A program made the position numbers and the translations under genes. The notes beneath the pieces are model-generated. The model saw nothing but the letters and a program-made list of their open reading frames with translations, had not been told where the DNA came from and made no database searches. Positions 1 to 8,247 of a DNA stretch of 64,000 nucleotides are shown in pieces (position 1 is the stretch's first letter; the number at the start of each line of letters is the position of its first letter). This DNA is from Paraferrimonas sedimenticola (GTDB lineage: Bacteria > Pseudomonadota > Gammaproteobacteria > Enterobacterales > Shewanellaceae), in the NCBI RefSeq assembly GCF_002282855.1, contig NZ_NRIR01000007.1, positions 124,001-188,000 on the forward strand, given 5' to 3'.

Positions 1-143
1 ACATTAGCATCACACAGCGTAGACATGAAAAATTGACGTTTTATTGCCCGAAGAAGCGCCCTCTCGTTGCGTCAAGCGTCAATTTTAGTAACAATGCCGC
101 TACAAGACAGTATAAAAAAACCAACAATAGGGAAGTCGAAAAG

Positions 144-1049
144 ATGCAGTTTAGTCGTGTGCTAAAGATTGCCGCAGTGGCAATGACTCTGCTCCACACA
201 CAAGCCTTTGCAGGCTTGGGCGATTGGGTTGAGTTCAACATTGATAACGGGCAAATCAAAATGCCTGTAACCATTGAGGGCGTGAGTGCAAACGCCATTA
301 TCGATTCAGGTGCTGAGTTGTCAGGCATTAACAATGCCTTTTTAGCAGCCAACGGCTTAAGCTTTGACAAGGGACCAAAAATCAAAGTTAAAGGCGCCGA
401 CGGCAGCCAGACACAGGCAAGCGCCAACGGTGTGCCAGTAAACATGTTCAAAGCCGCGTTCACCGTTAACGAATTGGTTAAAGCGGACATGGGCGATGCT
501 TCTGATGCCGTGGTTTTGGGCTCGAGCTTCTTCCGCGATTTCCTGTTGCAGATCGACTACCCCAACAAGCGAATCCGCTTGCTGGACAAGAAAGCGGTTA
601 ACCTAAACAAACTGAAAAATATTGATATGCGCGCCGATCGTAAAACCGGTAGCTCAATCATCAAGGTAGCACTTGGCGGTGGCGAAGAAACTTGGATGCT
701 TCTAGACACTGGCAGCCAAGCGGGTGTCGTAGCCAAGCGTGATACTGCTGAGGAAAACGGCTGGACCAAGTTGCCAGTAGACTCAAGCGCGGTGGTAAAA
801 AACGTCAAGGTAGATACTTTCCGTCTGCCAAGCATGACCTTCGGCCCTTATAACCTAGAAAACGTATTAGCGGCGATCCCTGCTCAGGGCCAGTCACTGA
901 GTAACCTAGAAAACTCGATTGGCAACTCACCGTCGTTCCGCGGTAAGCGTGTAAACGGCCTGATTGGTTACGATGTACTAAAAAACTATGTCATCACCAT
1001 GGATTACTCCAAAGGCCGCATGCACATAGGTCTGCCAGAAACTATCTAA
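144..1049 (+). CDS. Secreted retropepsin-like aspartic protease
   Basis: A 301-residue protein with two aspartyl-protease half-domains in one chain: Asp-Ser-Gly at residues 54-56 and Asp-Thr-Gly at 188-190, each followed by hydrophobic strands as in the retropepsin/gag-asp family. An N-terminal signal peptide (residues 1-23, ending AFA) points to the periplasm. An upstream in-frame ATG at 33 would add 37 polar residues before the signal peptide; the start at 144 is preferred because GGAAG lies about 9 bases upstream and the signal peptide then begins at the N terminus. Substrate unknown. It is a single-gene unit closed by a terminator. Two-lobed bacterial members are known, but their roles are mostly unassigned. 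Confidence 0.82.
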   Translation: MQFSRVLKIAAVAMTLLHTQAFAGLGDWVEFNIDNGQIKMPVTIEGVSANAIIDSGAELSGINNAFLAANGLSFDKGPKIKVKGADGSQTQASANGVPVNMFKAAFTVNELVKADMGDASDAVVLGSSFFRDFLLQIDYPNKRIRLLDKKAVNLNKLKNIDMRADRKTGSSIIKVALGGGEETWMLLDTGSQAGVVAKRDTAEENGWTKLPVDSSAVVKNVKVDTFRLPSMTFGPYNLENVLAAIPAQGQSLSNLENSIGNSPSFRGKRVNGLIGYDVLKNYVITMDYSKGRMHIGLPETI

Positions 1050-1070
1050 CTCTAAATTAAATTAGAGTTA
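1047..1070. repeat. Perfect 9-bp inverted repeat over the stop codon
   Basis: TAACTCTAA and TTAGAGTTA, separated by six bases, form a perfect stem whose left arm includes the TAA stop of the protease gene. It sits directly in front of the GC-rich terminator hairpin and could stabilise the 3' end of the mRNA or work with that terminator. Confidence 0.6.
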
Positions 1071-1071
1071 C

Positions 1072-1117
1072 GCCCCGTTCGCTAGCGCTGCTATGCTGGT
1101 GTCAACGGGGCTTTTTT
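1072..1117 (+). terminator. Rho-independent terminator after protease gene
   Basis: Stem GCCCCGTT (1072-1079) pairs with AACGGGGC (1104-1111), followed by six T residues. The 24-base loop contains a smaller AGCGCT-type palindrome. Confidence 0.8.
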
Positions 1118-1151
1118 ATGCCCTGATAACAATGATTAAGGGAGACATGTC

Positions 1152-2141
1152 GTGTCATTTCAAGCCATTACTCTGGCCCAGTACCCCAAGGCCTACATAG
1201 ATGAAAGCACCTTTGTTACTCAAAGCTTTGAGTCGGTTGCGCTGAAAGACGGTGAGTTTCGAGTGGCGGTTAGCCACTGGTCGTTAGACCCAGCGATGCG
1301 CGGTTGGGTCAGCCCAGACACTGAAAGCTACATTCCACCGGTGGCGATTGGCGAGGTGATGCGCTCGTTAGGCGTTGGCAAGGTAGTCGAGTCCAATAAC
1401 GAACAGTATCCGCTTGGCAGCATGGTCAGTGGCATGACCGGTTGGAGCGAAGAGATAGTTTCAAGCGGTGCGGGCCTGTCTGTGGTCCCTCCTGGTGTGT
1501 CGCCAGAGCTGGCTTTGTCAGCCTTGGGCATGCCAGGCATGACCGCTTATATCGGCTACGCCGATGTTCTGGGGCTAACTCCAGGGCAAACTCTGGTAGT
1601 GAGCGGCGCTGCCGGTGCCGTGGGGTCTGTGGTGGTGCAAATGGCCATCGCCGATGGGCTAAATGTGATTGGCAGTGCTGGTAGCGACGAAAAGTGCGCC
1701 TGGCTTAAATCCTTGGGATGCCATGGTGTAATTAACTACAAAACCGATGACATTGGCGCCAAACTCGATGAACTAGCACCTAAAGGTGTCGATGGCTACT
1801 TTGAGAATACCGGCGGGCCGCTGCAAGCCGAGGTGTACGCACGTATCAATCCCCACGCCAGAATTGCAGTGTGTGGTTTGATTGCCGATTACCACTCGCC
1901 TACCCCAACCCCAGCACCGAGCTGGATAAATCTTATCAAGCGCCGCGCGCGCATTGAAGGTTTTACCATTACCGACCACATGCATCGCGTCGGAGAAATT
2001 GTGCAAGGCTTGATGCCTTATTTTCAAGCCGGACAGCTGGACTTTAAAACCCACACCCTGAAAGGATTGGAGTCGGCCAAGCTTGGGGTGAATATGCTAT
2101 ACAAAGGCGAAAACACAGGCAAACTGATCGTCGAACTGTAA
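1152..2141 (+). CDS. NADP-dependent medium-chain reductase (CurA/YncB-like)
   Basis: A 329-residue zinc-independent medium-chain dehydrogenase/reductase of the leukotriene B4 12-hydroxydehydrogenase/curcumin reductase type. The nucleotide-binding turn GAAGAVGS lies near residue 154, and no zinc-ligand cysteine pattern is visible. Such enzymes reduce the C=C bond of alpha,beta-unsaturated ketones or aldehydes with NADPH, often as detoxification. The frame starts with GTG at 1152, with GGGAG a few bases upstream; an ATG at 1147 is in another frame and closes quickly. Monocistronic, convergent with the EF-G gene, sharing its terminator. The physiological substrate cannot be read from the sequence. 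Confidence 0.85.
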   Translation: MSFQAITLAQYPKAYIDESTFVTQSFESVALKDGEFRVAVSHWSLDPAMRGWVSPDTESYIPPVAIGEVMRSLGVGKVVESNNEQYPLGSMVSGMTGWSEEIVSSGAGLSVVPPGVSPELALSALGMPGMTAYIGYADVLGLTPGQTLVVSGAAGAVGSVVVQMAIADGLNVIGSAGSDEKCAWLKSLGCHGVINYKTDDIGAKLDELAPKGVDGYFENTGGPLQAEVYARINPHARIAVCGLIADYHSPTPTPAPSWINLIKRRARIEGFTITDHMHRVGEIVQGLMPYFQAGQLDFKTHTLKGLESAKLGVNMLYKGENTGKLIVEL

Positions 2142-2180
2142 GCCTAAGCACTTAATGACAGTGCCAAACCACAGCCACAA

Positions 2181-2208
2181 AAAAACGCCGCTATAAAGCG
2201 GCGTTTTT
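2181..2208. terminator. Bidirectional terminator between reductase and EF-G genes
   Basis: A perfect 12-bp stem including A/T tails: AAAAACGCCGCT, loop ATAA, AGCGGCGTTTTT. A-tract on one side and T-tract on the other make it functional for both convergent genes. Confidence 0.9.
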
Positions 2209-2224
2209 TTAGGAAAGAATCAGC

Positions 2225-4309
2225 TTACTTAGCAGCTTGCTTCTCTTTCTCAGCAGCAATAACTTGCTCTGCAACGTTGGCAGGACACGGTGCGTAGTGG
2301 CTGAACTCCATAGAGAACTGACCACGACCAGAGGTCATAGTACGCAGGTGGCCGATGTAGCCAAACATTTCAGATAGAGGTACGTCACCCTTGATGCGAA
2401 CGCCGGTAGCGCCAGCTTCTTGACCAGAGATCATGCCGCGACGACGGTTCAAGTCACCGATTACGTCACCAACGTGGTCTTCAGGAGTGAATACGTCAAC
2501 CTTCATGATAGGCTCAAGCAGCTGTGCGCCAGCCTTTGGAATTGATTGACGGAATGCACCTTTAGCAGCGATTTCAAACGCGATAGCTGACGAGTCAACT
2601 GCGTGGAAAGCACCGTCGTAAAGTTCAACTTCAACGTCTAGTACAGGGAAGCCGGCTAGAACACCGTTTTCCATCATAGACTTAAAGCCTTTCTCAACTG
2701 CAGGCCAGAATTCCTTAGGAACGTTACCACCAACAACTGAAGAGCTGAAGGCAAAGCCTGATCCTTGCTCGCCTGGCTTGATGCGGTAGTCGATCTTACC
2801 GAACTGACCAGAACCACCAGACTGCTTCTTGTGAGTGTAGCTGTCTTCAACGGCTTGAGTGATGGTTTCACGGTAGGCTACCTGAGGCTTACCAACTACT
2901 AGCTCAACGCCGTAGGTACGCTTCAGAATGTCTACTTTAATGTCTAGGTGAAGTTCACCCATACCTTTAAGGATGGTTTCGCCTGAATCTTCGTCGGTTT
3001 CAACAACGAACGATGGATCTTCTGCAACCATCTTACCGATAGCGATACCCATCTTCTCTACAGAACCTTTGTCCTTAGGAGCAACGGCGATAGAGATTAC
3101 TGGCTCTGGGAATATCATTGGCTCAAGAGTACAAGGTGCATCGGTAGCACACAGAGTGTGACCGGTTTGTACGTTCTTCATACCAACAACAGCGATGATG
3201 TCACCAGCTTGCGCGCGAGTTAGCTCGGTACGCTCATCAGCGTGCATCTCAACCATACGGCCGATACGCTCAGTCTTACCAGTGTAAGAGTTAAGAACGG
3301 TCATACCTTTCTCCATAACACCTGAGTAGATGCGGATAAAGGTCAGGGCGCCGAAACGGTCGTCCATAATCTTAAATGCCAAGGCACGTAGTGGCTCATC
3401 AGCAGAAACGATGGCGTGCTCGCCAGTTTCTTTACCTTCTTCGTCGGTCAGTGGCTGTGGGTCAACTTCGGTTGGGCTAGGCAGGTAATCGATTACCGCA
3501 TCTAGTACCAACTGAACACCTTTGTTCTTAAACGCAGAACCACAGTAAGTTGGGAAGAAGTGCATGGTACGAGTACCTTCACGGATACAACGCTTGATGT
3601 CTTCTTCTGAAGGCTCTTCGCCGTCCATGTAAGCCATCATCAAATCGTCGTCCATTTCAACGGCAGACTCGATCAGAGCTTCGCGGTACTCGGCAGCTTT
3701 TTCTACCATGTCCGCTGGAATGTCTTGAATTTCGAAGTTTTCTGGCAGGCCAGAGTCGTCCCATACGTAGGCTTTTTGCGACAGTACGTCTACAACACCT
3801 ACGAAGTCGTCTTCGATACCGATTGGCAGGGTCATAACTAGTGGGTTAGCACCCAATACGTTCTTAACCTGATCAACAACGCGGTAGAAGTCTGCACCCA
3901 TACGGTCCAGCTTGTTTACGAAGATCAAACGGGCAACTTCTGATTCGTTAGCGTAACGCCAGTTGGTTTCTGATTGAGGCTCAACACCGCCAGAACCACA
4001 GAATACACCTACACCACCATCTAGTACTTTCAGAGAACGGTAAACTTCAACGGTGAAGTCAACGTGTCCTGGAGTATCGATGATGTTCATGCGGTGGTCG
4101 TTCCAGAAACAGGTAGTCGCAGCTGACTGAATGGTAATACCACGCTCAGCTTCCTGCTCCATGAAGTCGGTAGTTGACTCACCGTCGTGTACTTCACCGG
4201 TCTTGTGAATCTTACCGGTCAGCTTAAGGATACGCTCAGTAGTGGTAGTTTTACCCGCATCAACGTGCGCGAAAATACCGATATTTCTGTATTTAGATAA
4301 GTCAGTCAT
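2225..4309 (-). CDS. fusA2: Elongation factor G, second type (EF-G2)
   Basis: A 694-residue translational GTPase. The G1 loop AHVDAGKTT is at residues 14-22, G3 DTPGH at 78-82 and G4 NKLD at 132-135; the remaining EF-G domains II-V fit the length. It is not next to rpsL, rpsG or tuf, so it is outside the str operon. The switch I region reads [11 protein letters not shown] instead of the GAATMDWMEQE usual in the main gammaproteobacterial FusA; this matches the extra EF-G found in vibrios, shewanellas and relatives. Whether it translocates, recycles ribosomes or serves under stress is not settled by sequence. A TATACT -10-like hexamer lies at 4350-4355 on this strand, 41 bases before the start. 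Confidence 0.88.
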   Translation of the reverse strand: MTDLSKYRNIGIFAHVDAGKTTTTERILKLTGKIHKTGEVHDGESTTDFMEQEAERGITIQSAATTCFWNDHRMNIIDTPGHVDFTVEVYRSLKVLDGGVGVFCGSGGVEPQSETNWRYANESEVARLIFVNKLDRMGADFYRVVDQVKNVLGANPLVMTLPIGIEDDFVGVVDVLSQKAYVWDDSGLPENFEIQDIPADMVEKAAEYREALIESAVEMDDDLMMAYMDGEEPSEEDIKRCIREGTRTMHFFPTYCGSAFKNKGVQLVLDAVIDYLPSPTEVDPQPLTDEEGKETGEHAIVSADEPLRALAFKIMDDRFGALTFIRIYSGVMEKGMTVLNSYTGKTERIGRMVEMHADERTELTRAQAGDIIAVVGMKNVQTGHTLCATDAPCTLEPMIFPEPVISIAVAPKDKGSVEKMGIAIGKMVAEDPSFVVETDEDSGETILKGMGELHLDIKVDILKRTYGVELVVGKPQVAYRETITQAVEDSYTHKKQSGGSGQFGKIDYRIKPGEQGSGFAFSSSVVGGNVPKEFWPAVEKGFKSMMENGVLAGFPVLDVEVELYDGAFHAVDSSAIAFEIAAKGAFRQSIPKAGAQLLEPIMKVDVFTPEDHVGDVIGDLNRRRGMISGQEAGATGVRIKGDVPLSEMFGYIGHLRTMTSGRGQFSMEFSHYAPCPANVAEQVIAAEKEKQAAK

Positions 4310-4405
4310 TAGATCAATCTACATTGTCAGGTTCAAAAATTGCGGCGTAAGTATACTGGTTTATTTGCTGCTTTTATAGCTTCTTAGAAAAAAGCCTGAG
4401 CAAAA

Positions 4406-4444
4406 GTGGCAAAACGTGACCCAAAATGGGTATTGGTTTGCCAC
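4406..4444. repeat. Nested 39-bp imperfect palindrome
   Basis: Outer arms GTGGCAAA (4406-4413) and TTTGCCAC (4437-4444), inner arms ACCCA (4419-4423) and TGGGT (4427-4431) around AAA, with equal five-base bulges. It lies between the EF-G2 promoter region and the lipoprotein gene that ends at 4588. It may be a 3' hairpin of the lipoprotein mRNA or a protein-binding dyad; there is no strong T-tract. Confidence 0.45.
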
Positions 4445-4587
4445 AAAAGTACCGTGTAGCGCAGGTTACAGCCAAGTTACAAGCTCAGCAAAGTCGCCAC
4501 TGAGCCACCTAATTTTAGCAGCAGTTTGGATAAGTAAAGGTCGATTTTTCCGCTTTGATCGCAAAGATCGCCATGAGATCCAAGCGC

Positions 4588-5340
4588 TTAACTCGGGTTT
4601 TGGCCGTAGACTTTGGTCATTCGATAAGACTCCAATTCCACCTCAGACGCACCAGCTTTGCCCTGATAGGTTTGCCACAGCATCACATCAGGGCTCTCAA
4701 AGGTGACCAACACGCGAAATTCGCCATCCTCGAACACAAACTGACGATTTCCGGCGTCAAAGCGGCCACCGTCGGTGCGCATTTGCTCTTGTCCGGTGAA
4801 GCTGGTGACCACGCTGTAGCCCTGATCCGTCGAGTAGCCCATCATGGATTGACCGGATAACGGCTCCTGATAAGATTCCACTTTGATGCTGGGGTAACTG
4901 AGTTGAATGGTGTTGGCCACCGAGCTGCTGCCGGTAAGCTCGCCGGTCACTTTGAGCTTTTTCCCTTGCTCGTCGACAACCCAACCATTGAGACTCCACT
5001 GACCAATGAAACGGTCCATTTGCTCAACGGCTTGCTGAGAAGCTGGATTGGTTGCGGCCTGCTCACCTTGGTTATTCGATTGATTGATAGCCGTGGCCAG
5101 CTGCTGTGTGCGCTTATCCTCTTGCTCTTGCTCAAAGCCAACCACACCGCCTTTTACAGCTCCAATGGTGGCGCCCGCCACCAGCCCGCGCTCGGGTCGC
5201 CCCGAGAGCGCGCCTAAGATGAGTCCGGCCACCGCGCCGGTTACCGCACCGGTGGCGGCGCCCTGCGCGGTTCGCGAATTACTCTCGCAGCCGATGACAA
5301 ACACCAGCGCGCAGCTGATTACAGTGAGGGGTTTGAGCAT
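4588..5340 (-). CDS. Glycine-zipper lipoprotein (paralogue A)
   Basis: A 250-residue predicted lipoprotein: signal segment with lipobox VIGC, lipidated Cys18, no Asp at +2, so outer membrane sorting is likely. Residues about 25-68 are a glycine-zipper region rich in GA repeats, of a kind that inserts in or packs against membranes. A charged linker follows, then a C-terminal beta-rich domain beginning FIGQWSLNGW. The start at 5340 is chosen because AAGGG lies eight bases upstream and the signal peptide starts there; an upstream ATG at 5385 adds 15 residues. It resembles the neighbour at 5431-6252 along its whole length, so the pair is a tandem duplication. Function unknown. Confidence 0.75.
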   Translation of the reverse strand: MLKPLTVISCALVFVIGCESNSRTAQGAATGAVTGAVAGLILGALSGRPERGLVAGATIGAVKGGVVGFEQEQEDKRTQQLATAINQSNNQGEQAATNPASQQAVEQMDRFIGQWSLNGWVVDEQGKKLKVTGELTGSSSVANTIQLSYPSIKVESYQEPLSGQSMMGYSTDQGYSVVTSFTGQEQMRTDGGRFDAGNRQFVFEDGEFRVLVTFESPDVMLWQTYQGKAGASEVELESYRMTKVYGQNPS

Positions 5341-5341
5341 G

Positions 5342-5375
5342 TTAATGGCCCTTAATTGATCGTTAGGGCCATTAA
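5342..5375 (-). promoter_or_regulatory. Inverted repeat covering the ribosome binding site of the 4588-5340 gene
   Basis: TTAATGGCCCT (5342-5352) and AGGGCCATTAA (5365-5375) form a perfect 11-bp stem with a 12-base loop. On the minus-strand mRNA the second arm contains the AAGGG ribosome binding site and ends one base before the ATG. The hairpin could restrict translation of the downstream paralogue relative to the upstream one, or act as a partial terminator or protein site. Confidence 0.6.
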
Positions 5376-5430
5376 GTATAGGCATAAACTCTTGTTTCAG
5401 TTCAGCGACTTACATAAGAGTTAGCAGGCT

Positions 5431-6252
5431 TCACTCCACTGAATTTTGAGTGGATGTGTTTGCTTGAGAATAGTCCTTAGTAAGACGATAGGACTCGATC
5501 ACCTGAGACTGCTGTTTTCCGCCCAAACGCTCGGTTTGCCAGGTGAACACATCCGGGTTTTCAAAGGTAACCGTGACTCGATAATCTTTGCCACTGAAGC
5601 GAAACTGGCGCTGAGCGGCATCATAATCGCCATCACCAGCTCGAGCCATGGCCTGCTGATTAGCAAAGCGGGTGACCACAGAATAGCCTTTCTCCACCGT
5701 GTAACCCATCAGCGATTGCCCCCAAAGGGACTCAGTTTGACTCTCAACTTTGAGTGCTGGGTAAGTAAGTTGCACCGTTTCTGCCACCGAGCGCTCTCCC
5801 AGAACTGAGCCTTGTACCTCAAGCTGCTGGCCATCAGCGCCGGCCATCCAGCCGGTCAGTTGCCAATTGCCGACAAAACGGTCTAATTGCTCGCGAGCTA
5901 GTTGGGCTTTTTGCTGCAGGTGAAAGGCGTGCATGGCCTCGCTGGTATAACCCTGATGACCACTGATGGCCTGGGCGAGTTCGCGATTGCGTTGGTCGGC
6001 CTTTTCCTGGGCATAGCCCACTTGGCCGCCTTCGATAGCGCCTAGGGTGGCACCAGCAAGCATGCCTTTCTCCGGTTCACCGCCAATCGCGCCGAGCAGA
6101 AGACCTGCCACGGCGCCAGTCGCCATGCCGGTTACAGCACCTTGCGCAGTGGCCGAGTTGGTGGCAGAGGTAGAGGTGCAACCGCTGAGGACTAATGTGG
6201 TAGATAGGGTGGTAAAGAGGGCAAGTGCGGTGATAATCGGCTTAACGGTCAT
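5431..6252 (-). CDS. Glycine-zipper lipoprotein (paralogue B)
   Basis: A 273-residue predicted lipoprotein with signal peptide and lipobox LSGC (lipidated Cys25, then Thr). It has the same architecture as the following gene: a glycine-zipper stretch (GAVTGMATGAVAGLLLGAIGG), a charged Q/E-rich linker, then a C-terminal domain beginning FVGNWQLTGW. The two share blocks such as LTYPALKVES and LTKDYSQ/MTKVYGQ near the end. The intergenic distance of 90 bases and the same strand suggest one transcript. A good AAGGAG site precedes the ATG. No biochemical role can be assigned; a cell-envelope role is inferred from lipidation and the zipper. Confidence 0.75.
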   Translation of the reverse strand: MTVKPIITALALFTTLSTTLVLSGCTSTSATNSATAQGAVTGMATGAVAGLLLGAIGGEPEKGMLAGATLGAIEGGQVGYAQEKADQRNRELAQAISGHQGYTSEAMHAFHLQQKAQLAREQLDRFVGNWQLTGWMAGADGQQLEVQGSVLGERSVAETVQLTYPALKVESQTESLWGQSLMGYTVEKGYSVVTRFANQQAMARAGDGDYDAAQRQFRFSGKDYRVTVTFENPDVFTWQTERLGGKQQSQVIESYRLTKDYSQANTSTQNSVE

Positions 6253-6596
6253 ATCTGAACTCCTTGATACTACTTATAATTTCCTTGTGCTGGCGTTAGT
6301 TATGACCTCAGAAAAAACAATAGATTCCTTCATGCTTTAGCAAAAGCTTATTGCTTTTACTTAAGGGGACCAATTTTGCAGCTTAAAAGGCTTCAGTAAA
6401 CAAACACAAATCTCCGCTGCATCGACCGATTTGTTGCGTTAATCGACCACTACGTCGATTCCCAACAGTCGCTGTTAATCTTAGAACCTGAGAAGTTCTC
6501 TACGCTTTCAACGGCTTAACTGCTAGACAAACCGCTAATTGTCGACAAAGCTGAAGGTAACTAGAGTGGTAACATTGAACACCAAGGCAGTGGTTT
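6253..6596. other. Divergent intergenic region, 344 bp
   Basis: No open frame of note. It must hold the promoters of the lipoprotein pair (minus) and the acetyltransferase unit (plus). I see an inverted repeat AAAAGC/GCTTTT around 6343-6359 and several TCGA-containing words near 6420-6465, but no recognisable operator or terminator. Confidence 0.5.
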
Positions 6597-7082
6597 ATGA
6601 GTACACCCTTACAAATCCGTCCCTATCGTCGCCAAGACGCGAAACAGCTTACTGAGATTTTTTACCAGACCATTCACAGTGTCGGTCACCAGTATTACAA
6701 CCAAGCACAGGTGAATGCCTGGGCTCCCTTACCCATTAATTACGAACACTGGCAGCAGAGGCTGGACCAAACCCCGCCCTTAGTCGCGGTCATGGGCAGT
6801 CGCATTGTGGGTTTTATGACCCTCGCCGAGAACGGCCACATTGAATGGAGCTATACCCACTCTCAGTATCAACGCCAGGGCATCGCCTCTCAGCTTTATC
6901 AAACCTTGGAGCAAAATGCCCAAGCCTTAGGCTTAACACGACTCACTGTGAACGCGTCGCGCTTTGCCGAACCTTTCTTTACTCGTCAGGGCTTTACTCG
7001 ACTCAAGCAGTTACGTACGTTGAAAGACGGACAAGAACTGGTCAACTGGCAAATGGAAAAGTACCTGCCGGCAAGTGAGTAA
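6597..7082 (+). CDS. GNAT-family N-acetyltransferase
   Basis: A 161-residue single-domain GNAT protein. The acetyl-CoA-binding motif A is seen as QYQRQGIASQLYQ near residues 90-102, preceded by strands giving VGFMTLAENGHIEW. The C-terminal FFTRQGF block is typical of YafP-like enzymes. The acetyl acceptor is unknown. The ATG at 6597 is used; upstream AAGG is weak. It is the first gene of a three-gene unit with the racemase (five-base gap) and the DUF2306 protein. Confidence 0.8.
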   Translation: MSTPLQIRPYRRQDAKQLTEIFYQTIHSVGHQYYNQAQVNAWAPLPINYEHWQQRLDQTPPLVAVMGSRIVGFMTLAENGHIEWSYTHSQYQRQGIASQLYQTLEQNAQALGLTRLTVNASRFAEPFFTRQGFTRLKQLRTLKDGQELVNWQMEKYLPASE

Positions 7083-7087
7083 AGGCA

Positions 7088-7786
7088 ATGAAAACCCTGG
7101 GTATTCTCGGAGGCATGAGTTGGGAGTCCACCGCCCACTACTACGCCCTTATTAATCGCGGCATCAAACAGCGGTTGGGCGGGCTGCACTCAGCCAAAAT
7201 CTTGCTGCACAGCGTGGATTTTGCCGAGATAGAAGCGCTTCAAGCCAGTGGCGATTGGGCACAAGCGGGCGAGATGTTGGCTAAGGCGGGCCTAGGTCTA
7301 CAAAAAGCCGGCGCCGATGCTCTGCTAATTGCCACCAACACCATGCACAAGGTGGCTGACGCTATTGAGGCCCAATGTGACTTGCAGCTGTTGCACATCG
7401 CTGATGCTACCGGTCGCACCCTTATTGACGATGGCGTGACGCGAGTGGGGTTACTGGGCACTCGCTACACTATGGAGCAGGACTTCTACAAAGGGCGATT
7501 GACAGAAAGGTTTGGACTGGAGGTGCGCATCCCCAACGCCGATGGCATCAATGAGGTGAATCGCGTGATATACGATGAGCTCTGCCTTGGGGAGATCAAA
7601 GACAGCTCTCGACAGAGCTATCAAGCAATTGTCGCCGATCTGGCGGAGCAAGGGTGCCAAGCGGTCATTCTTGGGTGCACTGAAATCGGCCTGCTGCTAA
7701 AACCTCAAGACTGCGATTTGCCTCTCTACGACACCACAGAAATTCACGCCAAAGCGGCGGTCGAATTCGCGCTAGCGAGCGACTAA
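7088..7786 (+). CDS. ygeA: L-aspartate/glutamate-specific racemase, YgeA type
   Basis: A 232-residue member of the aspartate/glutamate racemase superfamily. In most members two cysteines act as acid and base. Here the first is replaced by Thr83 (TNT motif) and the second is Cys197 (LGCTEI), exactly the Thr83/Cys197 pair reported for Escherichia coli YgeA, which works mainly in the L-to-D direction. It should be cytoplasmic and PLP-independent. The start ATG at 7088 follows the acetyltransferase stop closely; the stop codon overlaps the ATG of the next gene (TAATG), indicating translational coupling. Confidence 0.87.
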   Translation: MKTLGILGGMSWESTAHYYALINRGIKQRLGGLHSAKILLHSVDFAEIEALQASGDWAQAGEMLAKAGLGLQKAGADALLIATNTMHKVADAIEAQCDLQLLHIADATGRTLIDDGVTRVGLLGTRYTMEQDFYKGRLTERFGLEVRIPNADGINEVNRVIYDELCLGEIKDSSRQSYQAIVADLAEQGCQAVILGCTEIGLLLKPQDCDLPLYDTTEIHAKAAVEFALASD

Positions 7787-8247
7787 TGCCGCTATTGGCC
7801 AAGATGCACATTGTCTGCGGTCTGTTCTCGATCATCAGTGGACTACTGGTACTATCACTTCCCAAAGGAACCACTAAGCACATTTGGATTGGTCGAGTCT
7901 ACGCCGGCAGTATGCTCGCCCTTAATCTCACCGCCCTGGCACTATACCGGCTTACCGGAAGCGTTAACTTTTTTCACCTCGCCGCTTTGGTCAGCTTTAT
8001 CACTGTTGTGGCGGCGTGGTGGCAGGTGTGGCAAAAGCCCAAAGGCTGGCCGATTGCCCATGGGCTGTTAATGCTGTGGAGTTATGTTGGCTTAATGGCG
8101 GCTACCGCCGCCGAAATCGCCTCTCGCGTGCCAGGCTGGAATTTCGGCTGGTCGGTGTTTATTTCATCGAGCTTAGTCATCGCCATTGGCGCCTGGCTGA
8201 TTCGGAACTACAAACCTCAGTTGATAAGCCGCTTTAGTTCGCGCTAA
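7786..8247 (+). CDS. DUF2306-like four-helix membrane protein
   Basis: A 153-residue protein with four predicted transmembrane helices (approximately residues 7-25, 36-55, 62-81 and 88-107, with a further hydrophobic C-terminal segment 120-140). The H.K.....GR.Y pattern around KGTTKHIWIGRVYAGSM is characteristic of DUF2306. Function unknown. Its ATG overlaps the racemase stop by one base, so it is the last gene of that operon. Its 3' end overlaps the convergent hydrolase gene by 14 bases. Confidence 0.75.
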   Translation: MPLLAKMHIVCGLFSIISGLLVLSLPKGTTKHIWIGRVYAGSMLALNLTALALYRLTGSVNFFHLAALVSFITVVAAWWQVWQKPKGWPIAHGLLMLWSYVGLMAATAAEIASRVPGWNFGWSVFISSSLVIAIGAWLIRNYKPQLISRFSSR

